DNA from: Acidovorax sp. A79
GTDB taxonomy: Bacteria > Pseudomonadota > Gammaproteobacteria > Burkholderiales > Burkholderiaceae_C
Reading direction: 5' to 3'
Assembly (NCBI RefSeq): GCF_041154505.1
Contig: NZ_AP028672.1
Span: 2,768,501-2,832,500, forward strand
DNA: 64,000 nucleotides
Below are positions 7,924 to 15,646 of the stretch, piece by piece. How positions within the stretch are numbered: position 1 is the stretch's first letter; each line of letters starts with the position of its first letter. The notes below the pieces were generated by a model that was not told the DNA's origin, did no database searches, and worked only from the letters and a program-made list of their open reading frames with translations. The position numbers and the translations under genes were made by a program.

Positions 7924-8706
7924 TCAGAGTCCCGTGAACTTGCGGACCGCAGGAAAGTACCACCGATACGGCAACACTCGCAGCAGTTTCATCACCCGCG
8001 TGAAGCGCTTGGGGAAGTGGATGTCGAAATGCCCCCGCTCCCAGCCCTGCAAGATGGCCGCCGCCGCCGCCTCGGGCGAGATCAGCGCGGGCATCGTGAA
8101 GTCGTTGCGCGCCGTGAGCGGCGTGGCCACGAACCCGGGGTTGATCACGCTCACGCCAAGCCCCAAGCCGTGCAGATCCAGGTACAGCGACTCGGCCAGG
8201 TTGATGAGCGCAGCCTTGGTCGGCCCGTAGGCCAGGCTCCTGGGCAGCCCCCGGAACCCCGCCACGCTGCTGACCACGCTCACATGCCCGGGGCGCCCCG
8301 CGTGCGCCGCGGCCAGCATGGCGGGCAGCACGGCCGCCAGCACGTGCAGCACACCGCTGTAGTTGATCTGCCCGTGGCGCAGCATGTCGGCCAGATCCAG
8401 GTCGGTGGCGCGCATGTCGCGGTAGGTGCCGGCGCAGTAGCACACCAGGTCGGGCGCGCCCCCGGACAGCACCCGTGCGGCGGCGGCCTGCACCTGCTCG
8501 GGCTGCGCTATGTCCAGGGGCAGGGCCAGGCTGCCGGGGTGCTGGGCGGCAAAGGCATCGAGCGCATCGCCGCTGCGGGCCGACACCGTGACCTGCGCAC
8601 CGCGCGCATGCAGGGCCGACGCCGTGGCGCGCCCGATGCCGCTGGACGCGCCGATCACCCAGGCCCTGCGGCCCTGCCAGTCGCGCAGCGGTGGGTTCAG
8701 GCTCAT
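7924..8706 (-). CDS. Short-chain dehydrogenase/reductase (SDR)
   Basis: A classical SDR of 260 residues. WVIGASSGIGRATA is the glycine-rich NAD(P) motif near residue 20, VCYCAGTYRDM stands in the usual NNAG position, HVSVVSSVAGF carries the catalytic serine, and LAYGPTKAAL carries the Tyr-x-x-x-Lys pair. A C-terminal RVLPYRWYF hydrophobic patch may touch the membrane. The start overlaps the stop of the DUF3833 gene by 4 bases (ATGA), so it is translationally coupled within the operon. A ketone/alcohol step on a modified acyl chain is plausible, but the substrate is unknown. Confidence 0.9.
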   Translation of the reverse strand: MSLNPPLRDWQGRRAWVIGASSGIGRATASALHARGAQVTVSARSGDALDAFAAQHPGSLALPLDIAQPEQVQAAAARVLSGGAPDLVCYCAGTYRDMRATDLDLADMLRHGQINYSGVLHVLAAVLPAMLAAAHAGRPGHVSVVSSVAGFRGLPRSLAYGPTKAALINLAESLYLDLHGLGLGVSVINPGFVATPLTARNDFTMPALISPEAAAAAILQGWERGHFDIHFPKRFTRVMKLLRVLPYRWYFPAVRKFTGL

Positions 8707-9245
8707 GGCGCGCGCCTGGTGAACGACAGCGTGATCTCGCCCAGGCGCACGCCAAACTTGCTCATGGTGGCGCGGTTGAGCATCACGCGGTCGTCGATGA
8801 GAACCATCCAGTCGTCCAGGTCGACGTGGTAGACCGTGCCATCCACCGGCAGGGCCAGCGTGTAGTTCCAGCGGAAGACGTTGCCCCGCGCCTGCCCGTG
8901 GGCCGTGCCCACCACGTCGTCGGCGGTGCCGGTGGTACGGCCGTCGGCGTGCTGGGTCAGGCGCCAGATGCGGCGCTGGGTGGTGCCGTCCGAATAGGTG
9001 AAGGCCTCGTCGAGCACGCCCTCGTTGCCCTGCCACTGGCAATCCATGACCACGGTGAAGCGTTTGACGATCTGGCCGCTGCGGTCCTGGAAGATGCCCC
9101 AGGCGTCGATCTTGCCGTTGAAATACCGGGCCAGGTCCAGCACGGGCTTCTCGCTGGCATAGCCTTCGATGCCCGGACTGGCGCAGCCGGACAGGGCCAC
9201 GGGCGCAGCCGCCACGGCGGAGAGGAGGAGGCGTCGTTGCATCAT
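8703..9245 (-). CDS. DUF3833 family lipoprotein
   Basis: The protein has 180 residues. The signal peptide ends in the lipobox LSGC (Cys21), so it is an exported, lipidated protein. The mature part matches DUF3833 as I know it: ARYFNGKIDAWGIFQDRSG, VVMDCQWQGNEGVLDEAFTY and a C-terminal LDDWMVLIDDRVMLNRATMSKFG. The function is unknown. It is a regular companion of Cfa-type methyltransferase and DUF1365 genes, and may handle modified lipids in the envelope. The first of two consecutive ATG codons (9245) is used here. Confidence 0.86.
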   Translation of the reverse strand: MMQRRLLLSAVAAAPVALSGCASPGIEGYASEKPVLDLARYFNGKIDAWGIFQDRSGQIVKRFTVVMDCQWQGNEGVLDEAFTYSDGTTQRRIWRLTQHADGRTTGTADDVVGTAHGQARGNVFRWNYTLALPVDGTVYHVDLDDWMVLIDDRVMLNRATMSKFGVRLGEITLSFTRRAP

Positions 9246-9280
9246 GGGGTGGGCCCTGGGGTCGGTTCGGACAGGTTCAT

Positions 9281-10579
9281 TCAAACAATCGCTGCGCTGC
9301 GGGGACGCCGCAGGAGCAGGGCGTAGAGCGCCGCCGCCGCCATCAGCTTGAGCACGCAGGGCAGCACCGCATAGGCGATGCCCAGGGTCTGCAAGCCGCC
9401 GTCGCCGCGCGTGCCGGGGGTGTAGCCCAGCCAGCCCAGCAGGGGCAGCGCCAGGCCCGCGGCCAGCGCCAGGTTGAGCTTGGTGGCGAAGTTCCACCAG
9501 CCGAAGTACGCGCCTTCGTGCTGGCCGCTGTCGCCCTCGGCCGCGATCACGCCGGCCAGCAGGGCGCTGGGCAATGCCAGGTCGGTGCCCAGTGCCACGC
9601 CCGACAGCGCGCAGACCGCGAGGAAGGGCAGCACATCGCCCACCCCCACGAACGCGGCCCACACAAACACTGCGACCGCCAGCAGCATGCCCGCCAGCCA
9701 GGTGCGCGCCAGGCCCCAGCGCGCCACGGCGCGCAGCCACAACGGGATCGACAGCGCGGCGCAGACGAAGTAGGCCGCGAGGAACAGGGGCTCCTGGGCG
9801 GGTGGAGCCTGCAGGCGGTCCTGGATGAAGAACAGCACCAGCGTGGCCGGGATGGCGCTGGCAATGCCGTTGAGCATGAACACCGCCAGCAGGCGGCGGA
9901 ACGCGGGGCGCCCCCACGGCCGCCACAGGCTGGCGCGCCGCGACGGGCGATACCCGCCCGCCACGGCGCCACCCGCATGCGCCGGAGGGCGCGGCGCGCG
10001 CGTCCAGGCCCACCAGCCCAGCAGCAAGGCCATGGCAAACACGCCGAGCATGACCGGCAGCCCCAGCAGCGCGGGCAGCACCGAGGCCAGCACCACGCCC
10101 GCCAGCGCGGCGCCTTCGCGCCATGCCACGATGCGGCCGCGCTGCAGTTCGTCGCCGCCCAGGCGCGCGCCCCACGCCTGGTGCGCAATGCCCAGCTGGC
10201 TGTAGGCCGTGTAGGTGATGAGCAGCGCCACCAGGGCCCAGGCGGTCAGCCCATCGGCCCCGCGCACCAGCGGAAAGAACAGGCCGGTCAGCCCCAGTGC
10301 GAGCACCATGGCCGACACCGCGCCCGCCGCCAGCACGGCACGCACCGAGCGGCCGAACAGGTGGTCGCAGAGGCGGCCCAACAGCGGGTCCGACACCGCA
10401 TCGAACAACCGCGCCGCCAGCAGCACCGAGCCCAGCGTGGCCAGCGGCATGCCGAACTCGCGGGCATAGTGGTTGGGCAGCAGCACGTACAGCGGCAGCG
10501 CCACAAACGCCAGGGGCAGGCCCAGCAGCCCATAGGCCAGGCCGTGACGGGCGCGCAGGGGCTGGGTGGTGCGGGTCAT
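9281..10579 (-). CDS. MFS transporter, GPH (glycoside-pentoside-hexuronide:cation) type
   Basis: The protein has 432 residues and about 12 membrane segments. The N-terminal region resembles the GPH subfamily: PLYVLLPNHYAREFGMPLA, then RLFDAVSDPLLGRLCDH, where MelB-type carriers have their cation-site aspartates. The start overlaps the end of the chalcone-isomerase-like gene by 4 bases, placing it inside the operon. GPH-like carriers include sugar symporters and also lipid transporters. In this context a lipid or fatty-acid-derived cargo is more likely than a sugar, but that is inference. Confidence 0.85.
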   Translation of the reverse strand: MTRTTQPLRARHGLAYGLLGLPLAFVALPLYVLLPNHYAREFGMPLATLGSVLLAARLFDAVSDPLLGRLCDHLFGRSVRAVLAAGAVSAMVLALGLTGLFFPLVRGADGLTAWALVALLITYTAYSQLGIAHQAWGARLGGDELQRGRIVAWREGAALAGVVLASVLPALLGLPVMLGVFAMALLLGWWAWTRAPRPPAHAGGAVAGGYRPSRRASLWRPWGRPAFRRLLAVFMLNGIASAIPATLVLFFIQDRLQAPPAQEPLFLAAYFVCAALSIPLWLRAVARWGLARTWLAGMLLAVAVFVWAAFVGVGDVLPFLAVCALSGVALGTDLALPSALLAGVIAAEGDSGQHEGAYFGWWNFATKLNLALAAGLALPLLGWLGYTPGTRGDGGLQTLGIAYAVLPCVLKLMAAAALYALLLRRPRSAAIV

Positions 10580-11145
10580 GGCTGCCCCATGGCGCGGGTC
10601 GCGCCCAGCAGTTCCTGGCGCAGCCTGGGTTCGGAGGTCTGGGGCGAGAGCCAGATGCCGAAGAACAGGCGCGAGAACTCGGCATCGGGCACCTCGCCCA
10701 CCACGCGCCCGGCCATCCTGAACACCGCCCCCACGCCCGGCTGGTGAATGCCCAGAAGGCGGTCGCCCACCTTCACGTCCGGCAGCGCCGCCTGCAGCGC
10801 CTGCTGCCAGCGCGCGGCCTGCTGGGGCGTGAAGCTGCCCACGTGGCGCATTTCCTCGATGGAGCGCCTGGCGATGGCCTCCGCCGTGAAGTCGCGGTGG
10901 TAGGTCAGCTCCAGCGCCAGCGGCTGGGCGCCGTAGTTGTCGGCATCAAAGCCGGGCTGCACCCACAGGCGTGCGCGGTAGACCTCGAAACCCAGGAACC
11001 GGAGCACGCCCTGGCCCGCCAGGCGCACGCCGGACAGCGGCGCCGCCGTGGCCTGGGCCGCCCCTGCCCCTTGCGCCACAGCCATGCTGGAATGAAAAAC
11101 GGCTGCAGCGCAGATAAAAAACGCGGTGGCAGCTATATTTTTCAT
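10576..11145 (-). CDS. Chalcone isomerase-like exported protein
   Basis: The protein has 189 residues and an N-terminal signal peptide (cleavage near SMAVAQG). The mature part is the bacterial chalcone-isomerase-like domain: LAGQGVLRFLGFEVYRARLW, LELTYHRDFTAEAIARRSIE, VGDRLLGIHQPGVGAVF and EFSRLFFGIWLSPQTSEPRL. Relatives of this fold bind fatty acids (the plant FAP proteins), which fits an operon with a Cfa-type methyltransferase. The start codon and first residues lie inside a dispersed AT-rich repeat (11131-11150), which explains the unusual AT-rich codons there. It starts 7 bases after the cfa stop. Confidence 0.84.
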   Translation of the reverse strand: MKNIAATAFFICAAAVFHSSMAVAQGAGAAQATAAPLSGVRLAGQGVLRFLGFEVYRARLWVQPGFDADNYGAQPLALELTYHRDFTAEAIARRSIEEMRHVGSFTPQQAARWQQALQAALPDVKVGDRLLGIHQPGVGAVFRMAGRVVGEVPDAEFSRLFFGIWLSPQTSEPRLRQELLGATRAMGQP

Positions 11146-11150
11146 AGCAA
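11131..11150. repeat. Dispersed GATAGC-type repeat, short copy over a start codon
   Basis: AGCTAT and ATAGC arms surround an AT-rich centre. The sequence resembles the half-unit seen at 20081, 39227, 54121 and 62411. On the minus strand it supplies the ATG and first codons of the chalcone-isomerase-like gene. Confidence 0.45.
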
Positions 11151-11152
11151 TC

Positions 11153-12382
11153 TCAATCCTTGGCCAGCGTGTACTGCACCAGGTCGATGTTGCTCATCGC
11201 AAACGCCGCTTCGCAATACGCCAGGTAGAACTCCCAGATGTGCAGGAAGCGCTGGTCGAACCCCAGCTGCAGGATCTGCGTGCGCTGGGCCACGAAGCGG
11301 TCACGCCAGCGCCTGAGCGTTTCGGCATAGTCCTGGCCAAAGGCGAACTCGTCCACCACGCGCAGGCCCGCGGCCTCGGCCTCGCGGCGGAACTCGCGCG
11401 GGCACGGCAGGCAGCCGCCCGGGAAGATGTACTGCTGGATGAAGTCCGTGGAGCTGATGTAGCGCTCGAACAGGCTGTCGTCGATGACGATGCTCTGGAT
11501 GCAGGCCTTGCCACCGGGCTTGAGCAGGCGGTTCACCGACTGGAAGTAGGTGGGCCAGTACTCGCGGCCCACGGCCTCGACCATCTCGATGGAGCAGATG
11601 GCGTCGTAGGGGCCATCGTGGATGTCGCGGTAGTCCTGCAGCCGCAAATCGGCCTGGTGCTCCACCCCCTGCCCCGCCATGCGCCCTTGCGCGAAGGCCA
11701 GCTGCTCGGTGGACAGGGTCACACCGGTCAGCGATGCGCCGAACTCGGTGGCCGCCATCTCGGCGAGCGCCCCCCAGCCGCAGCCGATCTCGAGCACGCG
11801 GTGCCCCGGCCGCACCCCCGCCTGGCTCAGGGCGCGGCGCACCTTGGCATGCTGGGCCTTGCGCATGTCGCCGCCCGCATCGCCTTCGAACCAGGCGGAC
11901 GAGTAATTCATCGTGTCGTCCAGCCACAGCGCGTAGAACGCATTGCCCAGGTCGTAGTGCGCGTGGATGTTCTTCTGGCTGTTGGCGCGCGTGTTGCGGT
12001 TGAGCAGGTGCTTGATGCGGTACAGCAGGCGTCCGGCCCAGCTTCCATAGATCACGCCTTCCACCTGCTGGCGGTTGGCGATGAAGAGCTTGATCAGGTC
12101 GGTGAGGTGCGGCGTGGTCCAGTCCCCCGCGATGTAGCTCTCGGCGAAGCCGATGTCCCCCGACCTGAGCGCCGCGCTGCACACGTTCCAGTTCCTGAGC
12201 GTGATGGCCGCCGAGAGGCCGCCCCCCTGGCCGAAGTGCTGCAGCGTGCCGTCCGGCAGTTGCACCGTGAGGTTGCCATGCTGCAGCCCCTGCAGGAGCC
12301 GAAGGGCCGTGCGCGCGGCAGCCGGCGTGCCGGCGGGCAGGGTGGCGTGCAGGGCGGCGCCGGTGGTCGTGGTCGTGTTCAT
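11153..12382 (-). CDS. cfa: Cyclopropane-fatty-acyl-phospholipid synthase family SAM-dependent methyltransferase
   Basis: The protein has 409 residues. An N-terminal lipid-binding part (AITLRNWNVCSAALRSGDIG, GDWTTPHLTDLIKLFI) precedes the methyltransferase core: HYDLGNAFYALWLDDTMNYS, SAM-binding VLEIGCGWGALAEMA, SIEMVEAVGREYW, and YIFPGGCLPC with the conserved active-site cysteine. Cfa enzymes methylate unsaturated acyl chains of membrane phospholipids. In clusters with a flavoprotein the product can instead be a branched or furan fatty acid, so the product here is open. The reading frame extends past 12382, but the ATG there starts the recognisable protein. Confidence 0.93.
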   Translation of the reverse strand: MNTTTTTGAALHATLPAGTPAAARTALRLLQGLQHGNLTVQLPDGTLQHFGQGGGLSAAITLRNWNVCSAALRSGDIGFAESYIAGDWTTPHLTDLIKLFIANRQQVEGVIYGSWAGRLLYRIKHLLNRNTRANSQKNIHAHYDLGNAFYALWLDDTMNYSSAWFEGDAGGDMRKAQHAKVRRALSQAGVRPGHRVLEIGCGWGALAEMAATEFGASLTGVTLSTEQLAFAQGRMAGQGVEHQADLRLQDYRDIHDGPYDAICSIEMVEAVGREYWPTYFQSVNRLLKPGGKACIQSIVIDDSLFERYISSTDFIQQYIFPGGCLPCPREFRREAEAAGLRVVDEFAFGQDYAETLRRWRDRFVAQRTQILQLGFDQRFLHIWEFYLAYCEAAFAMSNIDLVQYTLAKD

Positions 12383-12405
12383 GGCGGTCTCGTCGGGCTG
12401 TGGGG

Positions 12406-13209
12406 TCAACGGGTCACGATGGAGGCAGGGGCCTCGGGCTTGCGGTGAAAGCGCACACGCTTGAGCCACAGCCGCAAGGCCTGCCAGTGGATGCGCGCGA
12501 TGACGGCCAGCGTCATGGCCGGGTAGCCCCACAGGGCCCGGCGCAGCGTCTGCCCCGTGATGGGGTGCAGGGTGCCGCTCACGCTGGTCTCGATCAGCGG
12601 TCCGGCGTCGTCGTCGTAGTCGATGCGCGCCACGGTGCGGCCCGCATCGGCGGGCCCGCCCGCCGTGCGCAGGAAGCGAAAGCGGTAGCCCCCGCCCACC
12701 TCGCAGAAGGGCGAGACATGGAACACCTTGCGCGCCCGCAGTTCCACGCCGTAGCGGGGCGCGTCCAGCAGGTAGCAGTGCCGCTCGCCAAAGGTGTTGT
12801 TCACCTCCACCACGATGGTGCGCAGGCTGGCGTCGGCGCGGTGGCAGTACCAGAAGCTCACGGGTTTGAAGGTGTAGCCCAGCACGCGCGGGTAGCAGTG
12901 CAGCCAGACTTCGCCAGTGGCGTCGGCAATGCCTTCGGCGCGCAGCAGCTCGTCCAGCCAGGCCAGCGCCCCGCCCTGCGCGGCGCTGCGGCCGTCGCCA
13001 TGGTCCGTGTCGTGAAAGCTGATGGCGCCGCGCCGGTTCACGGCCAGCGGGCCCGGCGCTGCGGCGCCCATGCTGCGCAGGGGCAGCAGGAGAAAGAACG
13101 TGGGGTAGGCAAACGCATGCCGCCGGGGCCGCAGCCGCGCATGGCGCACCTGGCCAAAGCCGATCAGCGGCTGCGGGGCCTCGGGAGCGGTGCCCATGCC
13201 GATGTTCAT
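12406..13209 (-). CDS. DUF1365 family protein
   Basis: The protein has 267 residues. Characteristic DUF1365 segments are GQVRHARLRPRRHAFAYP near the N-terminus, HCYPRVLGYTFKPVSFWYCH, VEVNNTFGERHCYLL and KVFHVSPF. The many histidines and aromatics are typical of the family. It has no established biochemical function and is nearly always beside a flavin amine-oxidase-like protein and a Cfa-type methyltransferase, as here. It overlaps the end of the FAD gene by 4 bases. The C-terminal AVIARIHWQALRLWLKRVRF helix suggests membrane association. Confidence 0.92.
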   Translation of the reverse strand: MNIGMGTAPEAPQPLIGFGQVRHARLRPRRHAFAYPTFFLLLPLRSMGAAAPGPLAVNRRGAISFHDTDHGDGRSAAQGGALAWLDELLRAEGIADATGEVWLHCYPRVLGYTFKPVSFWYCHRADASLRTIVVEVNNTFGERHCYLLDAPRYGVELRARKVFHVSPFCEVGGGYRFRFLRTAGGPADAGRTVARIDYDDDAGPLIETSVSGTLHPITGQTLRRALWGYPAMTLAVIARIHWQALRLWLKRVRFHRKPEAPASIVTR

Positions 13210-14513
13210 GCGGCCTCCGCCAGGGGAGCGGGCTGGCGGGCCAGCACCTGTTCGGCCACGGCGAGCCCGGACTTCAGTCCGTCTTCGTGGAACCCGTAGC
13301 CCGTCCACGCCCCGCAGAACCAGGTGTGCCCATGGCCCTGGATCTCGGCCACCTGCCGCTGCGCGCGAATGGCGGCCAGGTCGAACACCGGGTGGGCGTA
13401 GTCGTAGCTGCCGATCACCTGGTCGGGCGCGATCTCGCGCACGGGGTTGAGCGAGACGACCACGGGCTGCGCGAAGGGCACGGGCTGCAGCTGGTTGATG
13501 AGGTAGTGCAGGCACACGCGCGCCGATTCGCGGCCGGGCTGCGCGGCGCGCTCATAGTTCCACGCGGCCCAGGCGGCGCGGCGCGCGGGCAGCACCGCGG
13601 TGTCGGTATGCAGCACCGCGCGGTTGGCCTGGTAGCGGATGGCGCCCAGCACGGCGCGTTCCTGCGGCGTGGGCCGCGCGAGCAGCGCCAGCGCCTGGTC
13701 GGAATGCGTGGCCACGACGACCTGGTCGAAATGCCCGGTGCCGCCGTCGGTCACCACCCGCACGCCGGCCGCATCGCGCTCGATGCGGCGCACGGGGGTC
13801 GACAGGCGCGTGTCCGCGATACCGGCCACGATCTTGTCCACATAGTGGCGCGCGCCCCCCGCGACCGTCCACCACTGCGGACGGTCGCTCACCTGGAGGA
13901 GGCCATGGTTGTGGCAGAACCGGATCAGGGTGGCCACCGGAAACTGCAGCATCTGGTCGGTCGGGCAGCTCCAGATGCAGCCCAGCATGGGCAGGAAGTA
14001 CCAGTCGCGGAAGGCATCGCCAAAGCGGTGCTCGCGCAGGAAGTCGCCCAGGGGCTGCATGAGCGCCGCATCGGCCCCGGCCTCGGCGATGCGGGTGCAC
14101 AGGCGGTTGAACCGCAGCAGGTCCGCCAGCATGCCCAGAAAGCGCGGACTGACCAGGTTGGCGCGCTGCGCGAAGACGGTGCCCAGGTTCGTGCCGCTCC
14201 ACTCCAGCGGCCGGCCGCCCCGGGCCCCGGGCACCTGCACCGAGAACGACATGTCGGACCGGCACGTCTGCACGCCCAGTTCGGCCAGCAGGCGGATCAG
14301 CTGCGGATAGGTGCGTTCGTTGAAGACGAGAAAACCGGTGTCCACGCCCTGCGTGACCAGCCGGCCGCTGGCATCCCGCAGCGTGACATCCACGGTGTGG
14401 GTGTGGCCGCCAAAGTGGTCGCCGGCCTCATACAGGGTGATGTGCGCCTGGCCACGCAGCCGGTGCGCGGCCGCCAGTCCGGAGATGCCGGAGCCGATGA
14501 TGGCGATTTTCAT
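13206..14513 (-). CDS. FAD-dependent oxidoreductase (flavin amine oxidase-like), first gene of the operon
   Basis: The protein has 435 residues. Residues 3-19 are the dinucleotide-binding segment IAIIGSGISGLAAAHRL, with YEAGDHFGGHTHTVDV after it; the C-terminal FAD region includes WFCGAWTGYGFHEDGLKSG. The family is annotated as amine oxidase or NAD/FAD-binding, but in Cfa-DUF1365 clusters it probably acts on acyl chains (desaturation or saturation next to the methylated carbon). This is inference from known flavoprotein plus methyltransferase pairs. It is the promoter-proximal gene of an eight-gene minus-strand operon reaching 7460; all gaps inside the operon are under 40 bases. Confidence 0.9.
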   Translation of the reverse strand: MKIAIIGSGISGLAAAHRLRGQAHITLYEAGDHFGGHTHTVDVTLRDASGRLVTQGVDTGFLVFNERTYPQLIRLLAELGVQTCRSDMSFSVQVPGARGGRPLEWSGTNLGTVFAQRANLVSPRFLGMLADLLRFNRLCTRIAEAGADAALMQPLGDFLREHRFGDAFRDWYFLPMLGCIWSCPTDQMLQFPVATLIRFCHNHGLLQVSDRPQWWTVAGGARHYVDKIVAGIADTRLSTPVRRIERDAAGVRVVTDGGTGHFDQVVVATHSDQALALLARPTPQERAVLGAIRYQANRAVLHTDTAVLPARRAAWAAWNYERAAQPGRESARVCLHYLINQLQPVPFAQPVVVSLNPVREIAPDQVIGSYDYAHPVFDLAAIRAQRQVAEIQGHGHTWFCGAWTGYGFHEDGLKSGLAVAEQVLARQPAPLAEAA

Positions 14514-14549
14514 GGCCGGCCCCCTCTGGCCGGTGCCTGGAATAAAAAG

Positions 14550-14642
14550 GTTGCGAAGCGTCCCGAAACGAATAAGAGAGGGAGGGAGGAGAAGCGCTCC
14601 AGGAGGTCAGTCGGAACCCGGGGGCCCGAAAGGCTTCGCAAC
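14550..14642. repeat. Separated inverted repeat in the lipid-operon leader
   Basis: GTTGCGAAGC (14550-14559) and its exact complement GCTTCGCAAC (14633-14642) are 73 bases apart, in the roughly 160-base leader between the predicted promoter and the FAD gene. They could pair in the mRNA or form a split operator. Nothing in the sequence decides between these. Confidence 0.45.
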
Positions 14643-14680
14643 ACTAAAACTGTACGCCACGCAATCGCAGCGTGCAGGGA

Positions 14681-14709
14681 ATAGAGTGGGGCCCTCGCGC
14701 GGAAGTTCC
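14681..14709 (-). promoter_or_regulatory. Predicted extracytoplasmic-sigma (sigma-E-like) promoter of the lipid operon
   Basis: On the minus strand GGAACTT (14709-14703) is followed after 17 bases by TCTAT (14685-14681). This matches the form of RpoE-type promoters (GGAACTT, 16-17 bases, TCnnA-like). The start point would be near 14674, leaving a long leader before the ATG at 14513. It does not match the TGATCC-type element of the ChrR-controlled sigma factor known to drive similar clusters elsewhere. Confidence 0.35.
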
Positions 14710-14757
14710 AGGCCCCGCGCCGGTTTTTTTTAAAGAAACGTAAAGAAAACATTGCAA

Positions 14758-15348
14758 TCACCGTGGAGCGGCAACAGCGAGTTGCTGTTCGATGGCGCGC
14801 ACCAGGCCCTTGCTGTCAGGGGCGGTGAGGCTGGAGTACTGGTCGACCAGCTTGCCGTCGCGGCCCAGCAGGTATTTGTGGAAGTTCCAGCGCGGCGCGG
14901 TGCCCGACAGCTGTGCCAGCTGGCGAAACAGCGGCGAGGCGTCCGAGCCCTTCACGCTGCTCTTGGCGAACATCGGGAATTTCACGCCGAAGGTGTTCTC
15001 GCAGAAGTCCGCGATCTGCTGGTTGCTGCCGCTCTCCTGCGAAAAGTCGTTGGATGGAAAGCCCAGCACGACGAGGCCCTTGTCCTTGTACCGGGCATAC
15101 AGCTCCTCGAGCCCCTTGTACTGGCCGGTGAAGCCGCAGAAGCTGGCGGTATTGACCACCAGCACGACCTTTCCGCTGTACTGGCACAGCGACTGCGGCT
15201 TTTCATCCTGCAGCCGTGCAAAGGTGTGCTGCAAGGTGGCCGGGCAGCTTTCCGCGTCCGCCGCCCACGCGCGAGGGGCAAGCCCGGCGGCCATCGCGAG
15301 GACAAGAAGGCCCGTGGCCGGAAAAAGGCGTCTGGAAGAGGTTTTCAT
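14758..15348 (-). CDS. Exported glutathione peroxidase (Cys type)
   Basis: The protein has 196 residues from the ATG at 15348. A signal peptide ends near RAWA (residue 29), so the enzyme is probably periplasmic, unlike the usual cytoplasmic bacterial GPx. The catalytic motif NTASFCGFTGQYKGLEEL has cysteine, not selenocysteine. GFPSNDFSQESGS and WNFHKYLL supply the other active-site positions. It reduces peroxides or lipid hydroperoxides with a thiol. A longer frame begins at 15519 and another ATG is at 15357; the predicted promoter at 15375-15403 favours 15348 or 15357. It stands beside the lipid operon, transcribed in the same direction from its own promoter. Confidence 0.88.
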   Translation of the reverse strand: MKTSSRRLFPATGLLVLAMAAGLAPRAWAADAESCPATLQHTFARLQDEKPQSLCQYSGKVVLVVNTASFCGFTGQYKGLEELYARYKDKGLVVLGFPSNDFSQESGSNQQIADFCENTFGVKFPMFAKSSVKGSDASPLFRQLAQLSGTAPRWNFHKYLLGRDGKLVDQYSSLTAPDSKGLVRAIEQQLAVAAPR

Positions 15349-15374
15349 AGGAGTCATAGCGCAGTGGTGTGGGC

Positions 15375-15403
15375 AATTTAACCATTCCATCATTTTTTGT
15401 CCA
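15375..15403 (-). promoter_or_regulatory. Predicted sigma-70 promoter of the glutathione peroxidase gene
   Basis: On the minus strand TGGACA (15403-15398), a 17-base spacer, then TAAATT (15380-15375). It sits in an AT-rich island of about 70 bases. The expected start point, near 15368, leaves only 10-20 bases of leader before the chosen start. The rest of the 15349-15646 gap holds no gene I can support. Confidence 0.45.
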
Positions 15404-15621
15404 CATGAGTTTTTATTTGTACTCATTGGTATACGCCGATGGATGACCACTGGATTCAGATTCCCGGCAGCGGGAAGGGGGTATTGCGTGGCGCACGGCC
15501 AGACGGGCATCGGATGCAAGCCGGATGCCGGGCATCAGCCCCCGCGGGAGCGTTGAAAAGCGGGCCAGGGAGTGCCCATGGCGGCCACACCGGGCGAGGG
15601 GGCGTTCACCCGCATCGGGTG

Positions 15622-15640
15622 CGGCCCCGCTGCGGGGCCG
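15622..15640 (-). terminator. Hairpin after the HD-GYP-like gene
   Basis: CGGCCCCG and CGGGGCCG form a perfect 8-bp stem with a CTG loop (plus-strand reading), 7 bases past the stop of the minus-strand gene at 15647. There is no T-run on its 3' side, so it may act as an mRNA end stabiliser rather than an intrinsic terminator. Confidence 0.4.
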
Positions 15641-15646
15641 AAAAGA

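Noticed and set aside
14758..15348. Possible selenocysteine in the glutathione peroxidase.
   Set aside because: The catalytic position is a cysteine codon and no in-frame TGA or SECIS-like hairpin is present.
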